Position numbers and translations under genes: made by a program
Notes under the pieces: model-generated
What the model was told of the DNA's origin: nothing
What the model saw: only the letters and a program-made list of their open reading frames with translations
The model's database searches: none
Shown here: positions 16,404-24,175 of the stretch, piece by piece
Position numbering within the stretch: position 1 is the first letter of the stretch
Layout of the letters: each line of letters opens with the position of its first letter
DNA from: Lachnospira sp. UBA4285
Lineage (GTDB): Bacteria; Bacillota; Clostridia; Lachnospirales; Lachnospiraceae
Assembly: GCA_002394965.1 (NCBI GenBank)
Contig: DGVL01000095.1
Coordinates: 1 to 35,133, forward strand
Reading direction: 5' to 3'
DNA length: 35,133 nucleotides

Positions 16404-17921
16404 TCAACTGTCCTGCGGCGTCTGCCCGGCCAGCACCTCTCCGATCATGTTCTTCGCCTCGGATACGCTGTCCCAATTCGGCTGCATCACATAGTTCGGG
16501 GTCGGCAGCGAATAGGAAGGCTGCTCGTCATTGTACCCGCTGACCGCGAATCTCGTGACGTGCCAGCCGGCGCCGGAATTCAGCTGCTGTCTGACGAATG
16601 TGCTCAGATCGTCTGAAGACATATTCGTCCGGAACATTCCCGAGAGGGAGTCCAGAATCGAGCTGTAATGCGTCAGAATCGTTGTGCCGCTCGTGAGCTT
16701 CCTGATAACCGCCTCTATAACGAGCATCTGGTTTCGCCCACGCTCATTGTCGCCGGCCGCCAGCGCGTGCCGCTCCCTGGCGAATGCCAGAACCTGCGCG
16801 CCGCTGAAGTGATTCATGCCCTGCACGACATGCGTCGCGCCGCCGTCCGTATCCGTCGTGAACGCATACGGCGAGTCGACATCCACGCCTCCCACCGCAT
16901 CAATAAGCGTCTCAAATCCGGTGAAGTTGATCTGCGCGTAGTACGGGATCGATATTCCGTACAGATCGGCAAGTCCCTGCATCGAGTTGCCCACGCCGTT
17001 CAGCCCCAGATGCGTCAGCTTGTCGAGCGCACCGCCGCCCGCCGGGTTCGGGATGTAGTAGTCTCTCGGCGTATTCACCAGCAGGACCTCGTGTGTGTCC
17101 GGGTTCACAACCGCCAGAATGTTTACATCCGACCGGCTCGATTCCGGAAGCCCCGCGTCCCGCGTATCCGAGCCGCTCAGATACATGACAAATGCCCCCT
17201 CCGCCGCATCCGGTTCCGGCTCCGGGACTTCCGTGATGGCCACGCTGGCGTCTGTGTCGTCTTCCGGATCGATCGTGTACTCCCGCAGGAGCCGCATTCT
17301 GGAAGAATAGTCCGCGTAGCCGTCCACATCCTCCAGGAGAGAGAGATAGGATTCCTTCACCACGATAGAGCGCACATCCCCGTTGTACAGAAGATCCGCC
17401 AGATCTGTCATGGCGTCCGTCTCCGTGAGCTGCGCTTCACTTCCGGCCTCAGCCTCCAGCTGTGTGACGGCCGCATCCGCCGCACCCCGTCCGAGCTGCG
17501 TCAGGACCCCCACCGGATCCGAAACGATGTCCGTGACTGCCGCGGCAGTATCATCACTTCTCACATAGACGCCGACCTTCGTGCCGGCTGCTTCCGTCTG
17601 TACATTCGTCGTCGTGTCCAGCGTGCTTGTGAGCCTGCCCGCCACGTCGGCTGCATACAGCGAGCCGCCGGAAAGCGCCGCGCACAGCACACATGCCAGG
17701 ATCCGGCGCAGCTGTCTTATATGATTTCTGTGCCGGCCTTTTTTAAAAAGAAGAAAGGCGCACAGAACGAGGAGAACCGCCGCGGCCGCGCCGATTGCGA
17801 TCAGCATCTTCTGCGGCAGCATATTAAGCCGGATGAGCCGGTACGCGGCGTAACCGATGGCCGCGAGTGTCAAAAGAAATACGACTGCCGCGATGCGGCG
17901 CCAGATTTTGTTGCGTATCAT
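16404..17921 (-). CDS. LCP (LytR-CpsA-Psr) family cell-wall glycopolymer ligase
   Basis: Predicted 505-residue membrane protein. Three hydrophobic segments lie near residues 9-29, 38-58 and 74-92. An extracytoplasmic region of about 130 residues follows, then the LCP domain from about residue 245: SGSDTR, SRSDVNILAVVNP, the arginine-bearing VNTPRDYYI, YYAQINFTGFETLIDAVGGV, FARERHALAAGDNERGRNQ (in part) and a conserved tail. LCP enzymes transfer undecaprenyl-linked glycopolymers to peptidoglycan. The middle region has VGVYVRSDDTAAAV and LADLLYNGDVRSIVVKESY, suggesting a small ligand-binding fold also seen in long LCP proteins. The start at 17921 has GGGGAAAG upstream; the open frame to 18014 lacks one. 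It might anchor the glycan made with the nucleotide-sugar genes at 20.7-25.6 kb. Confidence 0.9.
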   Translation of the reverse strand: MIRNKIWRRIAAVVFLLTLAAIGYAAYRLIRLNMLPQKMLIAIGAAAAVLLVLCAFLLFKKGRHRNHIRQLRRILACVLCAALSGGSLYAADVAGRLTSTLDTTTNVQTEAAGTKVGVYVRSDDTAAAVTDIVSDPVGVLTQLGRGAADAAVTQLEAEAGSEAQLTETDAMTDLADLLYNGDVRSIVVKESYLSLLEDVDGYADYSSRMRLLREYTIDPEDDTDASVAITEVPEPEPDAAEGAFVMYLSGSDTRDAGLPESSRSDVNILAVVNPDTHEVLLVNTPRDYYIPNPAGGGALDKLTHLGLNGVGNSMQGLADLYGISIPYYAQINFTGFETLIDAVGGVDVDSPYAFTTDTDGGATHVVQGMNHFSGAQVLAFARERHALAAGDNERGRNQMLVIEAVIRKLTSGTTILTHYSSILDSLSGMFRTNMSSDDLSTFVRQQLNSGAGWHVTRFAVSGYNDEQPSYSLPTPNYVMQPNWDSVSEAKNMIGEVLAGQTPQDS

Positions 17922-17954
17922 ATTTTCTTTCCCCTGTTTTATTTTGCTTCGTTT

Positions 17955-17983
17955 AGTGTAACCCCCGCCGGGATGTTTTTCAA
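17955..17983 (-). promoter_or_regulatory. Candidate sigma-A promoter for the LCP gene
   Basis: On the minus strand TTGAAA (17978-17983) and TACACT (17955-17960) are spaced by 17 bases. The -35 box overlaps the stop codon of the FliB-like gene, so the LCP gene is probably its own transcription unit. Confidence 0.45.
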
Positions 17984-19032
17984 TATTCCAACCGGCGAAG
18001 TACTGCCGCGTCAAAATCCGTCAGCTCCGCCATCCGGAAGAATGCCACCATGCGGTCGATCCCCGCCTCCGATGCGGCGCCTCCCGGCAGCGCGGTGAGA
18101 ATCAGCAGCATACGGATCAGCATGATCATCGCCGCTTCTGTCTGCAGAGGCGAAAGCCCCCGGCTGCCATACGGAAACAGGCGCAGAAAGAGGTCATTTG
18201 CCATGACGCGGCCGAGAAACGCGCCTTCTGCCCGACTGAGCACCCGGAAATCATCTTCCGGCCGGCAGGCAGCTGCCGCCGGCGACAGATCCGGTCTGTC
18301 TGCCGCGAAATTCTTCAGCATCGCCACCATAAGCGGCGATGGCATGGAAAGAGCGGCACGGACCATGCGCTCACCTTCCCGGTCTGTATCAAAGGCAATC
18401 TCCAGAAACGACTTCAGTCTCCGCGCCCGCTCGGCCAGAGGAAGCGTCTCATCGCCCATGATCCGCACGCACATCCGGTGGACCTGCAGCTCGTGGAGCA
18501 GATCCGGATTTTCTTCCTTCTTCGGGAGATCCGCCAGTTGAAAAGCCACCCGGCGGGAAGTCAGTCTTACCGGGTTTGCTTCCGGGAAATCCCGCAGCAG
18601 CTCAAGCGTCGCCTCGCACGCGTTACTCATGCTCATCTCGGGGACCGGCAGAGTGCTCCCGCACGCTCTCTGGCGATTCAAAAGCTGCGGCCGCCTCGGA
18701 TACAGACGGCAGACAACAGAGATCGCGCCGCTTCCGCAGGCCGCCTGAAGCCGGCAGAGGCCGTCTTTCCCCAGCAGCCGGCAGTCCCCCTTGAAGTTGG
18801 GCGAAAGCATGGCGTAGCTCCCGGGGTCCGCGTCGCGCCCCAGCGTGTGCAGCGCCAGATCAAGATCTGCGCGCACGTCCGGCGGGCATTTCTCCCCCAC
18901 CATGCGAAAATACTCCTCCTGCGAGATCCGGATCGCAAGCCCCTGACAGCAGGTGTGCCGGCACTTCCCGCACTTGCAGGCAAATGCAGGAAAGTATGCA
19001 GGGACTGTGAAATTCTCATCCAGTTGAATCAT
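17980..19032 (-). CDS. FliB-like cysteine-cluster protein (flagellin lysine-N-methylase family)
   Basis: Predicted 350-residue protein. The N-terminus has the cluster CKCGKCRHTCCQG (Cys19, 21, 24, 28, 29) followed by LAIRISQEEY, the FliB hallmark, and further cysteines in GDCRLLGKDGLCRLQ and VVCRLYPRR, so a metal or iron-sulfur centre is likely. FliB proteins methylate lysines of flagellin, but no flagellar gene is in this window, so the target is open. The start at 19032 is supported by GGGAGGAAG eight bases before the ATG; the frame is open to 19137 but runs into the upstream terminator region. The gene stands alone between a terminator and the LCP promoter. Confidence 0.72.
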   Translation of the reverse strand: MIQLDENFTVPAYFPAFACKCGKCRHTCCQGLAIRISQEEYFRMVGEKCPPDVRADLDLALHTLGRDADPGSYAMLSPNFKGDCRLLGKDGLCRLQAACGSGAISVVCRLYPRRPQLLNRQRACGSTLPVPEMSMSNACEATLELLRDFPEANPVRLTSRRVAFQLADLPKKEENPDLLHELQVHRMCVRIMGDETLPLAERARRLKSFLEIAFDTDREGERMVRAALSMPSPLMVAMLKNFAADRPDLSPAAAACRPEDDFRVLSRAEGAFLGRVMANDLFLRLFPYGSRGLSPLQTEAAMIMLIRMLLILTALPGGAASEAGIDRMVAFFRMAELTDFDAAVLRRLEY

Positions 19033-19126
19033 CTGCCGCTTCCTCCCGCAGGCCGGGTGTACCGGCTGCAACGTTATTTTACACGCTTCCGGCGCCGCGG
19101 GAGAGCATTTTCCGAAAAAGATAAAC

Positions 19127-19164
19127 AAAAAAGACATCTGCCTCTGTACTGCAGAGAGCAGATG
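19127..19164 (-). terminator. Strong intrinsic terminator of the sigma-factor transcript
   Basis: On the minus strand CATCTGC and CTCTG pair with CAGAG and GCAGATG around a five-base loop (one bulged base), followed by TCTTTTTT. It lies about 100 bases after the stop of the membrane protein gene and separates it from the FliB-like gene. Confidence 0.88.
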
Positions 19165-19267
19165 CCCATATCCTGCGGCGGAATCCGTGGCTTCTCATCC
19201 GATCCCAGTGCCGTGACGGAGCGGATCATCGCCCCGAACTCATAGGCTTCCGGATGCATATTCTTGT

Positions 19268-19915
19268 TCACTCCTCTTTCAGCCTGAAGAAGACGCAGGG
19301 CGCGTCCGGTTTCAGGCCGGTATGTTTAAAAAAATCAAAAAGCTCTTCCGGCGGACCGGTCACGGAACCGTCCGGGGCATACACCACGGTGCCCTCAGCG
19401 GATACAAAGCGCTGATATTCCAGGCCGTATCTGCTTTTCTTTGAAAACAGAAAAACGGATGTTTCCCCGGCTTCCTTCGCCGCATTCAGTTCCGCCGCCA
19501 GATCCGTACTGATGGAAAAGGATGAAACGGCTCTTTGAGGCGGCAGGACACCGAGAACACACGAAAAACTGCCATCTCTGTTTTTCACCGGGAAATAATA
19601 CGTCTCAATCCCCCAGCCTCCGTTAAGATCCCAACGCGAATCATCCGGAAATACCTCCCGGACCGGGCCGCAGAGCATGTACGGCGACCGGTCGCCCTCC
19701 GGGTCATACTCCGCAAATATATGGCTCATCTCCGGCGTCTCATACTTCTCCCGAAGATTCTTCACATCCGGCTCCAGTGCCCTGTTCCGAAAGAAAAGAC
19801 GGCTGACTGCCACACCGCCTGGAATCAAAAGCAGCAGCGCAGCCACAAGGATGTATAACAGTTTCACAGACCCGAAACGGCAAATGATATTAGTTTTTTC
19901 CCTGCATTTTTTCAC
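19268..19915 (-). CDS. Single-pass membrane protein of unknown function
   Basis: Predicted 215-residue protein that I do not recognise. A hydrophobic helix spans about residues 18-40 (VKLLYILVAALLLLIPGGVA), after a positively charged N-terminus, so the rest should lie outside the membrane. The outside part is rich in Phe, Pro and charged residues and contains WDLNGGWGIETYYFPVKN and LEYQRFVSAEGTVVYAPDG. The start is a GTG at 19915, chosen because GGGGAGG lies ten bases upstream and the nearby ATG runs straight into a stop. It is encoded 92 bases downstream of the membrane-tethered sigma factor and ahead of a strong terminator, so it may be a target or partner of that sigma factor. Confidence 0.72.
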   Translation of the reverse strand: MKKCREKTNIICRFGSVKLLYILVAALLLLIPGGVAVSRLFFRNRALEPDVKNLREKYETPEMSHIFAEYDPEGDRSPYMLCGPVREVFPDDSRWDLNGGWGIETYYFPVKNRDGSFSCVLGVLPPQRAVSSFSISTDLAAELNAAKEAGETSVFLFSKKSRYGLEYQRFVSAEGTVVYAPDGSVTGPPEELFDFFKHTGLKPDAPCVFFRLKEE

Positions 19916-20007
19916 ATTCTAATAACCTCCCCTGATAGCATGATCCACGGTCTTTTACTCTACTATTAAGACGGAATCCGAAGGAGGTTTTGTTGGCAGC
20001 TGCTTGA

Positions 20008-20700
20008 TCAGCTTCGTATTTTTTTCATCATATAAGAAATCAGATAAAAAAACGCCACGCCAAATACCGCTGCTAAAATAAAAGAAAGGCTGCGCGAATA
20101 AAATAAACCGCCAGTGCGCTGTGCCTGATAAAACCGGACACTTTCTGCCGCAGCCCAGGCAGCAAAGAGTGACAGGCTGTTCCGAAGAGAATGAAGGGCT
20201 TTGTTATATTTCCATTGAACCGTTCCAACCGGTTTGCCAAGTACTTTTGCAATCTCGCGATGGCTCATCCCGCACAGAATTTTCATGGCAACAATCTGCT
20301 GCTCATCCGGAGGAAGACCTGCGGTTTTTTTCTCATAAGCATCCATTTCTTCCACGGAAATAAAACCGGCCTGCGAGCGGGCATCCGGAATACAGGACAG
20401 GATCTCCTCTCCTGTATTCCGCAGTTTATGCCGCCGCAGGCCGTCAATATATATATTTTGTATCATCCGGTACAGCCATATGCTCTGACCGCACGACGGG
20501 AACCGTTCCGGCGGAAGCTGCCATAGCTTCAGCAGGGCTTCCTGGCACAAGTCCTGCGCCGTCTCACAGTCCCGGCAGACAGAAAAAGCGCAGCGATAAA
20601 GCCTGCTCTCATACGTTTTCAAAAAAGCTTCAAAAACGTCTTCCGATTTTTCAGCCAGTGAAGAGACGGCTCTGTCAAACTCAGAGGGCACATGCTGCAT
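20008..20700 (-). CDS. ECF-type sigma-70 factor with C-terminal transmembrane helix
   Basis: Predicted 230-residue sigma factor. Region 2 covers about residues 23-92 (TAQDLCQEALLKLW, then SIWLYRMIQNIYIDGLRRHK), and region 4 about 133-181, with the helix-turn-helix MSHREIAKVLGKPVGTVQWK. Unlike normal ECF factors of about 180 residues, it continues through a linker to a hydrophobic helix at about 205-222 (LSFILAAVFGVAFFYLISYM) and a basic end, KKIRS. The protein is therefore probably held at the membrane. GGAGA lies upstream of the ATG. No gene with anti-sigma features is adjacent; the only likely co-transcribed gene encodes the single-pass membrane protein downstream. What it responds to is unknown. 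Confidence 0.85.
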   Translation of the reverse strand: MQHVPSEFDRAVSSLAEKSEDVFEAFLKTYESRLYRCAFSVCRDCETAQDLCQEALLKLWQLPPERFPSCGQSIWLYRMIQNIYIDGLRRHKLRNTGEEILSCIPDARSQAGFISVEEMDAYEKKTAGLPPDEQQIVAMKILCGMSHREIAKVLGKPVGTVQWKYNKALHSLRNSLSLFAAWAAAESVRFYQAQRTGGLFYSRSLSFILAAVFGVAFFYLISYMMKKIRS

Positions 20701-20760
20701 ACTTTTCTCCGAAGTTCATATACTCTGCAAAACAGATAGCCCCACACAACGGCCGAAAAC

Positions 20761-21690
20761 TCACGCTTCCCGCAAGAAAGCCTCATACATGGATTTCAGC
20801 GTATCAAAGATCGTATACTCCGGCTTCCATCCGAGTCTCTCCGTGATCAGGCTGTGGTCACAACAGATGAGCGGTGTGTCGATGGGGCGCACCCGCTCCG
20901 GGTCTACCTGCACCTCGATCTTTAGCGGGCTGAGCGAGACGATGTAGTTCAGAAGCTCGTCAAGTCCGTACGCCTGACCGCTTCCCACATTGTAGATCGT
21001 GTCAGACTCGTCGCTCTCGATGATCATGCGGTACGCCCGCACAATGTCGCGCACATCGGAGAAATCCCGCTTAGCCGCCAGATTGCCGACGTGAATCACA
21101 CCCGGGGCGCCGGACTTCGTGACCAGCGCCGCCTGTTTGCAGAAGCTCGGGAGCACGAAACTGTCCCTCTGCCCGACGCCCGTGTGGTTGAACGGCCGCA
21201 CGCAGTACACCTTCATGCCGTACTGACTGCGGTACAGGCGGGCGAAACGCTCCTGCGTCACCTTGGAGATGCCGTACGGGTTGTTGGCATCAAGTGGTGT
21301 CCTCTCATTCATCGGTCCGTCGGCCGCCTGATACTCCTCGCTGGAACCGATAAACATGACCCTTGGCTTGTGATCAAGCGTCCTTGCGGCTTCCAGCACA
21401 TTCAGAGCGCCCACGACATTGACCGACACGGTCGTCTGCGGGATCTTCCAGGAGAGCCCGACGCTGCTGACAGCCGCCAGGTTGACGATCATGTCGGGTG
21501 ACACGTCCGCCACAAGCGTTTTCACAGCATCCCCGTCAAGCAGGTCCGCCGCCGTGAAGGAAACATACTCCGGTATTGAATCCGTCCTGCGCACGTCGCT
21601 GCCGGCCACCGCGTATCCGTTCTTCTTAAATTCTTCAGAGAGATACCGGCCGACAAAGCCGCCGATTCCGAATATCAATACAGTTTTCAT
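20761..21690 (-). CDS. rmd: GDP-4-keto-6-deoxy-D-mannose reductase (Rmd-like)
   Basis: Predicted 309-residue short-chain dehydrogenase/reductase of the extended type. The Rossmann motif FGIGGFVG is at residues 7-14, the active site has GSSEEYQ (115-121) and Tyr139-Lys143 (YGISK), and the stretch RPFNHTGVGQ plus FSDVRDIVRAY are characteristic of Rmd rather than of GDP-fucose synthase. It would reduce the product of GDP-mannose 4,6-dehydratase to GDP-D-rhamnose. The ATG at 21690 overlaps the gmd stop codon (ATGA) and the ribosome binding site is poor, so translation is probably coupled. It is the last gene of the operon; the sigma factor gene begins 60 bases further on with no obvious terminator. 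Confidence 0.85.
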   Translation of the reverse strand: MKTVLIFGIGGFVGRYLSEEFKKNGYAVAGSDVRRTDSIPEYVSFTAADLLDGDAVKTLVADVSPDMIVNLAAVSSVGLSWKIPQTTVSVNVVGALNVLEAARTLDHKPRVMFIGSSEEYQAADGPMNERTPLDANNPYGISKVTQERFARLYRSQYGMKVYCVRPFNHTGVGQRDSFVLPSFCKQAALVTKSGAPGVIHVGNLAAKRDFSDVRDIVRAYRMIIESDESDTIYNVGSGQAYGLDELLNYIVSLSPLKIEVQVDPERVRPIDTPLICCDHSLITERLGWKPEYTIFDTLKSMYEAFLREA

Positions 21691-22721
21691 CGATTCGCCG
21701 CTTCTTTCCTGGCCAGTTCCAGATCGTGCTGCGCCATGATGCGGCACAGCTCCTCATAGCTTGTCGTCTGCGGATTCCAGCCAAGCACCGTCTTCGCCTT
21801 GGTCGGGTCGCCCCACAAATTCACCACGTCCGTCGGGCGGTACCACTCCTTGTTGACGCAGACAAGCATCTTCCCGGTCTTCTTGTCGTACCCCTTCTCG
21901 TCCATGCCGCTGCCACGCCACTCCAGATCAATGCCGTCGTAGTGAAACGCCAGCTGGGTGAATTCGCGGACCGTGTGCTGAACGCCCGTCGCGATGACGA
22001 AGTCATCCGGCTTGTCCTGCTGAAGGATCAGCCACATGCACTCCACATAGTCCTTCGCGTAGCCCCAGTCACGTCTGGAATCCAGGTTGCCCAGTTCCAG
22101 ATGATCCTGCAGGCCGCAGGCGATGCGGCCGGCCGCCAGCGTAATCTTTCTCGTGACAAATGTCTCGCCGCGCCGCTCCGACTCGTGGTTGAACAAAATG
22201 CCGTTTGAGCAGAACATCCCATAGGCGTCGCGGTACTCGCGCATCATCCAGAAGCCGTACTGCTTGGCAACCGCATACGGGCTGAACGGATGGAACGGTG
22301 TGTTCTCGTTCTGCGGAACCTCCTCGACCTTGCCGTACAGCTCGGACGTGGAAGCCTGATAGATCTTCGTCTTCTTCTCGAGATGGCAGATGTGAACCGC
22401 CTCCAGCAGGCGCAGAACGCCGATGGCGTCCACGTCGCCCGTGTACTCCGGCGCGTCAAAGGATACCTGAACATGGGACTGAGCCGCCAGATTGTAGATC
22501 TCATCCGGCTGGATATCGCCGACCAGACGAATCAGGCAGGAGCTGTCACTCAGATCGCCCTCGTGAATGTGAAGCTTGTCCAGAATGTGATCGATCCGCC
22601 CCGTCGTGTGCTCGGCTGAGCGCCGAACCAGTCCGTGGACCTCATACCCCTTGGCGAGCAGAAGCTCCGCAAGAAATGATCCATCCTGCCCTGTGATGCC
22701 CGTAATCAGTGCCTTTTTCAT
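21687..22721 (-). CDS. gmd: GDP-mannose 4,6-dehydratase
   Basis: Predicted 344-residue NADP-dependent enzyme that converts GDP-D-mannose to GDP-4-keto-6-deoxy-D-mannose. Visible are the nucleotide motif GITGQDGS (8-15), NLAAQSHVQVSFDAP, the catalytic Thr125 and Glu127 in ASTSELYG, Tyr149 and Lys153 in SPYAVAKQYG, NHESERRGETFVTRK and the GDP-binding RPTDVVNLWGDPTKA. Length and motifs are typical. GAGAGGAAA lies upstream of the ATG, 12 bases after the manC stop. It is directly followed and overlapped by the reductase gene. Confidence 0.96.
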   Translation of the reverse strand: MKKALITGITGQDGSFLAELLLAKGYEVHGLVRRSAEHTTGRIDHILDKLHIHEGDLSDSSCLIRLVGDIQPDEIYNLAAQSHVQVSFDAPEYTGDVDAIGVLRLLEAVHICHLEKKTKIYQASTSELYGKVEEVPQNENTPFHPFSPYAVAKQYGFWMMREYRDAYGMFCSNGILFNHESERRGETFVTRKITLAAGRIACGLQDHLELGNLDSRRDWGYAKDYVECMWLILQQDKPDDFVIATGVQHTVREFTQLAFHYDGIDLEWRGSGMDEKGYDKKTGKMLVCVNKEWYRPTDVVNLWGDPTKAKTVLGWNPQTTSYEELCRIMAQHDLELARKEAANR

Positions 22722-22733
22722 GTTCGTTTCCTC

Positions 22734-24050
22734 TCAGTCATTCAAATCAAATTTCTGCTTGTCCTTCACCGTGATCCGGTTGCCCAGCTGGCTCTCCAGA
22801 ACCACCATCGGCGTATCCGCCTTCATCATATGGCGGCTGCCCGCCGGGAGCTGGATCACATCGCCCTGTCTGACGCGTCTTTCCACGCCGTCCACGATCG
22901 TGCGGCCCGTGCCGGAAAGCACCGTCCAGATCTCATCCCGGAACTCATGGGAGTGATACGACATGTGCGCTCCCGCATTCAGCGTCACCTTGACGGTTAG
23001 GAAATCCGGCCCGGCATCGATGACCTTGTAATCGCCCCACGACTTTTCCGCATACCGCACGTCCGTCGAGATCTTCTCGACCAGAGGCTTCATATACCCG
23101 GAGCGCTCCTTGTCCGAGATCAGGATCCCGTCTCCGGAAGCCGCGATGACCATGTTTTTCGCCCCCATCACCAGGATCGGGATGTCGAGCTCATTGACCA
23201 CATTGGTGTTCTCACACGTCCCGTCAAGCAGCGCGTTGCCCTTGACCTTGTCGGCCATGACCTCGGACATCATGTTCCATGTGCCGACATCCTTCCACTC
23301 GCCGGCATAGCGGAGGACCTGGATCGAAGGTTCTTTCTCAAGAACCGCGTAGTCAAAGGAAATCTTGCTGCAGTCCGCGTAGTGCTCATACAGATCCTTG
23401 TAGTCTTTAAAAGAAAGAAGCTCATGGGCCCGCTTCATCATGTAGCCCAGTTTGAACGCAAAGACACCGGCGTTCCAGAGCGCGCCTTTCTTCAGATATT
23501 CCGCGGCTGTGGCCGTATCCGGCTTTTCCTTGAACTCGCTGACCGGCGAGACAGAACGCTTGTCCTTCGGAATGATGTACCCGTATTTGTCAGAAGGGTA
23601 GGTCGGCTCGATGCCCATCAGTGTGATAGCCGCCGCGCCGTCCTTTACAAGCTTCTCGAGCTTCGCCACCGCCTCGTAGTAACTGTCATCTACATACGGG
23701 TCGACCGGGCACACGATGACAGCCTCGTCATCGTCCACTCCCTTTTCGTCGTGCAGATATGCGCAGGATAGCGCCACCGCCGGGAAGGTATCGCGGCGCA
23801 TGGGCTCCACGCACACCGAGACCTGATCTCCCAGCTGATTGTGAATCGCGGATACCTGTGTCCTGGAGGTCGCGATGGTAAGTGCGGCGTCTTTATCGAC
23901 CCGGGTAATCTGTCGGTACACTCTCTGCACCATGGACTCGTAATTTCCATCCGAATCCTTGAACAGCCGGATGAACTGTTTTGAGCGGACGTCGTTGGAA
24001 AGCGGCCAGAGGCGCTTCCCGGATCCGCCGGAGAGCAATATGATGTTCAT
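22734..24050 (-). CDS. manC: Mannose-1-phosphate guanylyltransferase (type II, with cupin domain)
   Basis: Predicted 438-residue enzyme making GDP-mannose from mannose 1-phosphate and GTP. The pyrophosphorylase signature LSGGSGKRLWPLS is at residues 5-17, with SEFKEKPDTATAAEYL further on. The C-terminal cupin of the type II phosphomannose-isomerase fold is complete (SYHSHEFRDEIWTVLSGTG), so a second, isomerase activity is possible. At 438 residues it is somewhat shorter than proteobacterial ManC. AAGGAAAGGA supports the start at 24050; the frame is open to 24074. A weak internal promoter (TTGCAA at 24103-24108, TATAAG at 24082-24087, 15-base spacer) may lie in the 125-base gap upstream. It supplies the dehydratase encoded next. 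Confidence 0.93.
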   Translation of the reverse strand: MNIILLSGGSGKRLWPLSNDVRSKQFIRLFKDSDGNYESMVQRVYRQITRVDKDAALTIATSRTQVSAIHNQLGDQVSVCVEPMRRDTFPAVALSCAYLHDEKGVDDDEAVIVCPVDPYVDDSYYEAVAKLEKLVKDGAAAITLMGIEPTYPSDKYGYIIPKDKRSVSPVSEFKEKPDTATAAEYLKKGALWNAGVFAFKLGYMMKRAHELLSFKDYKDLYEHYADCSKISFDYAVLEKEPSIQVLRYAGEWKDVGTWNMMSEVMADKVKGNALLDGTCENTNVVNELDIPILVMGAKNMVIAASGDGILISDKERSGYMKPLVEKISTDVRYAEKSWGDYKVIDAGPDFLTVKVTLNAGAHMSYHSHEFRDEIWTVLSGTGRTIVDGVERRVRQGDVIQLPAGSRHMMKADTPMVVLESQLGNRITVKDKQKFDLND

Positions 24051-24175
24051 AGCATTCCTTTCCTTAAAAAGCAAACCTCATCTTATACTTTCGCGGTTGT
24101 TTTTGCAAGCTCTGCCGCTCCCCCTCTGCAGTTCCATATGTTCCTCATGCCCGCCCGGCTCATGACCGGGAAATA

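Noticed and set aside
16668..18098. Open frame of 476 codons on the plus strand opposite the LCP gene
   Set aside because: Arg-rich, no motif and no ribosome binding site; it crosses two gene boundaries.
19074..19271. Small minus-strand frame (65 codons from a GTG, 61 from an ATG at 19259) overlapping the end of the unknown membrane protein gene
   Set aside because: It has a possible GAGGAG upstream and a fairly protein-like start, but it reads straight through the strong terminator at 19127-19164, so most transcripts would lack its end. No similarity is recognised.
24070..24160. Possible 27-codon peptide and a GC-rich hairpin between the sugar transferase and manC genes
   Set aside because: No ribosome binding site for the peptide, and the hairpin (CCCGG arms) has no T-run.
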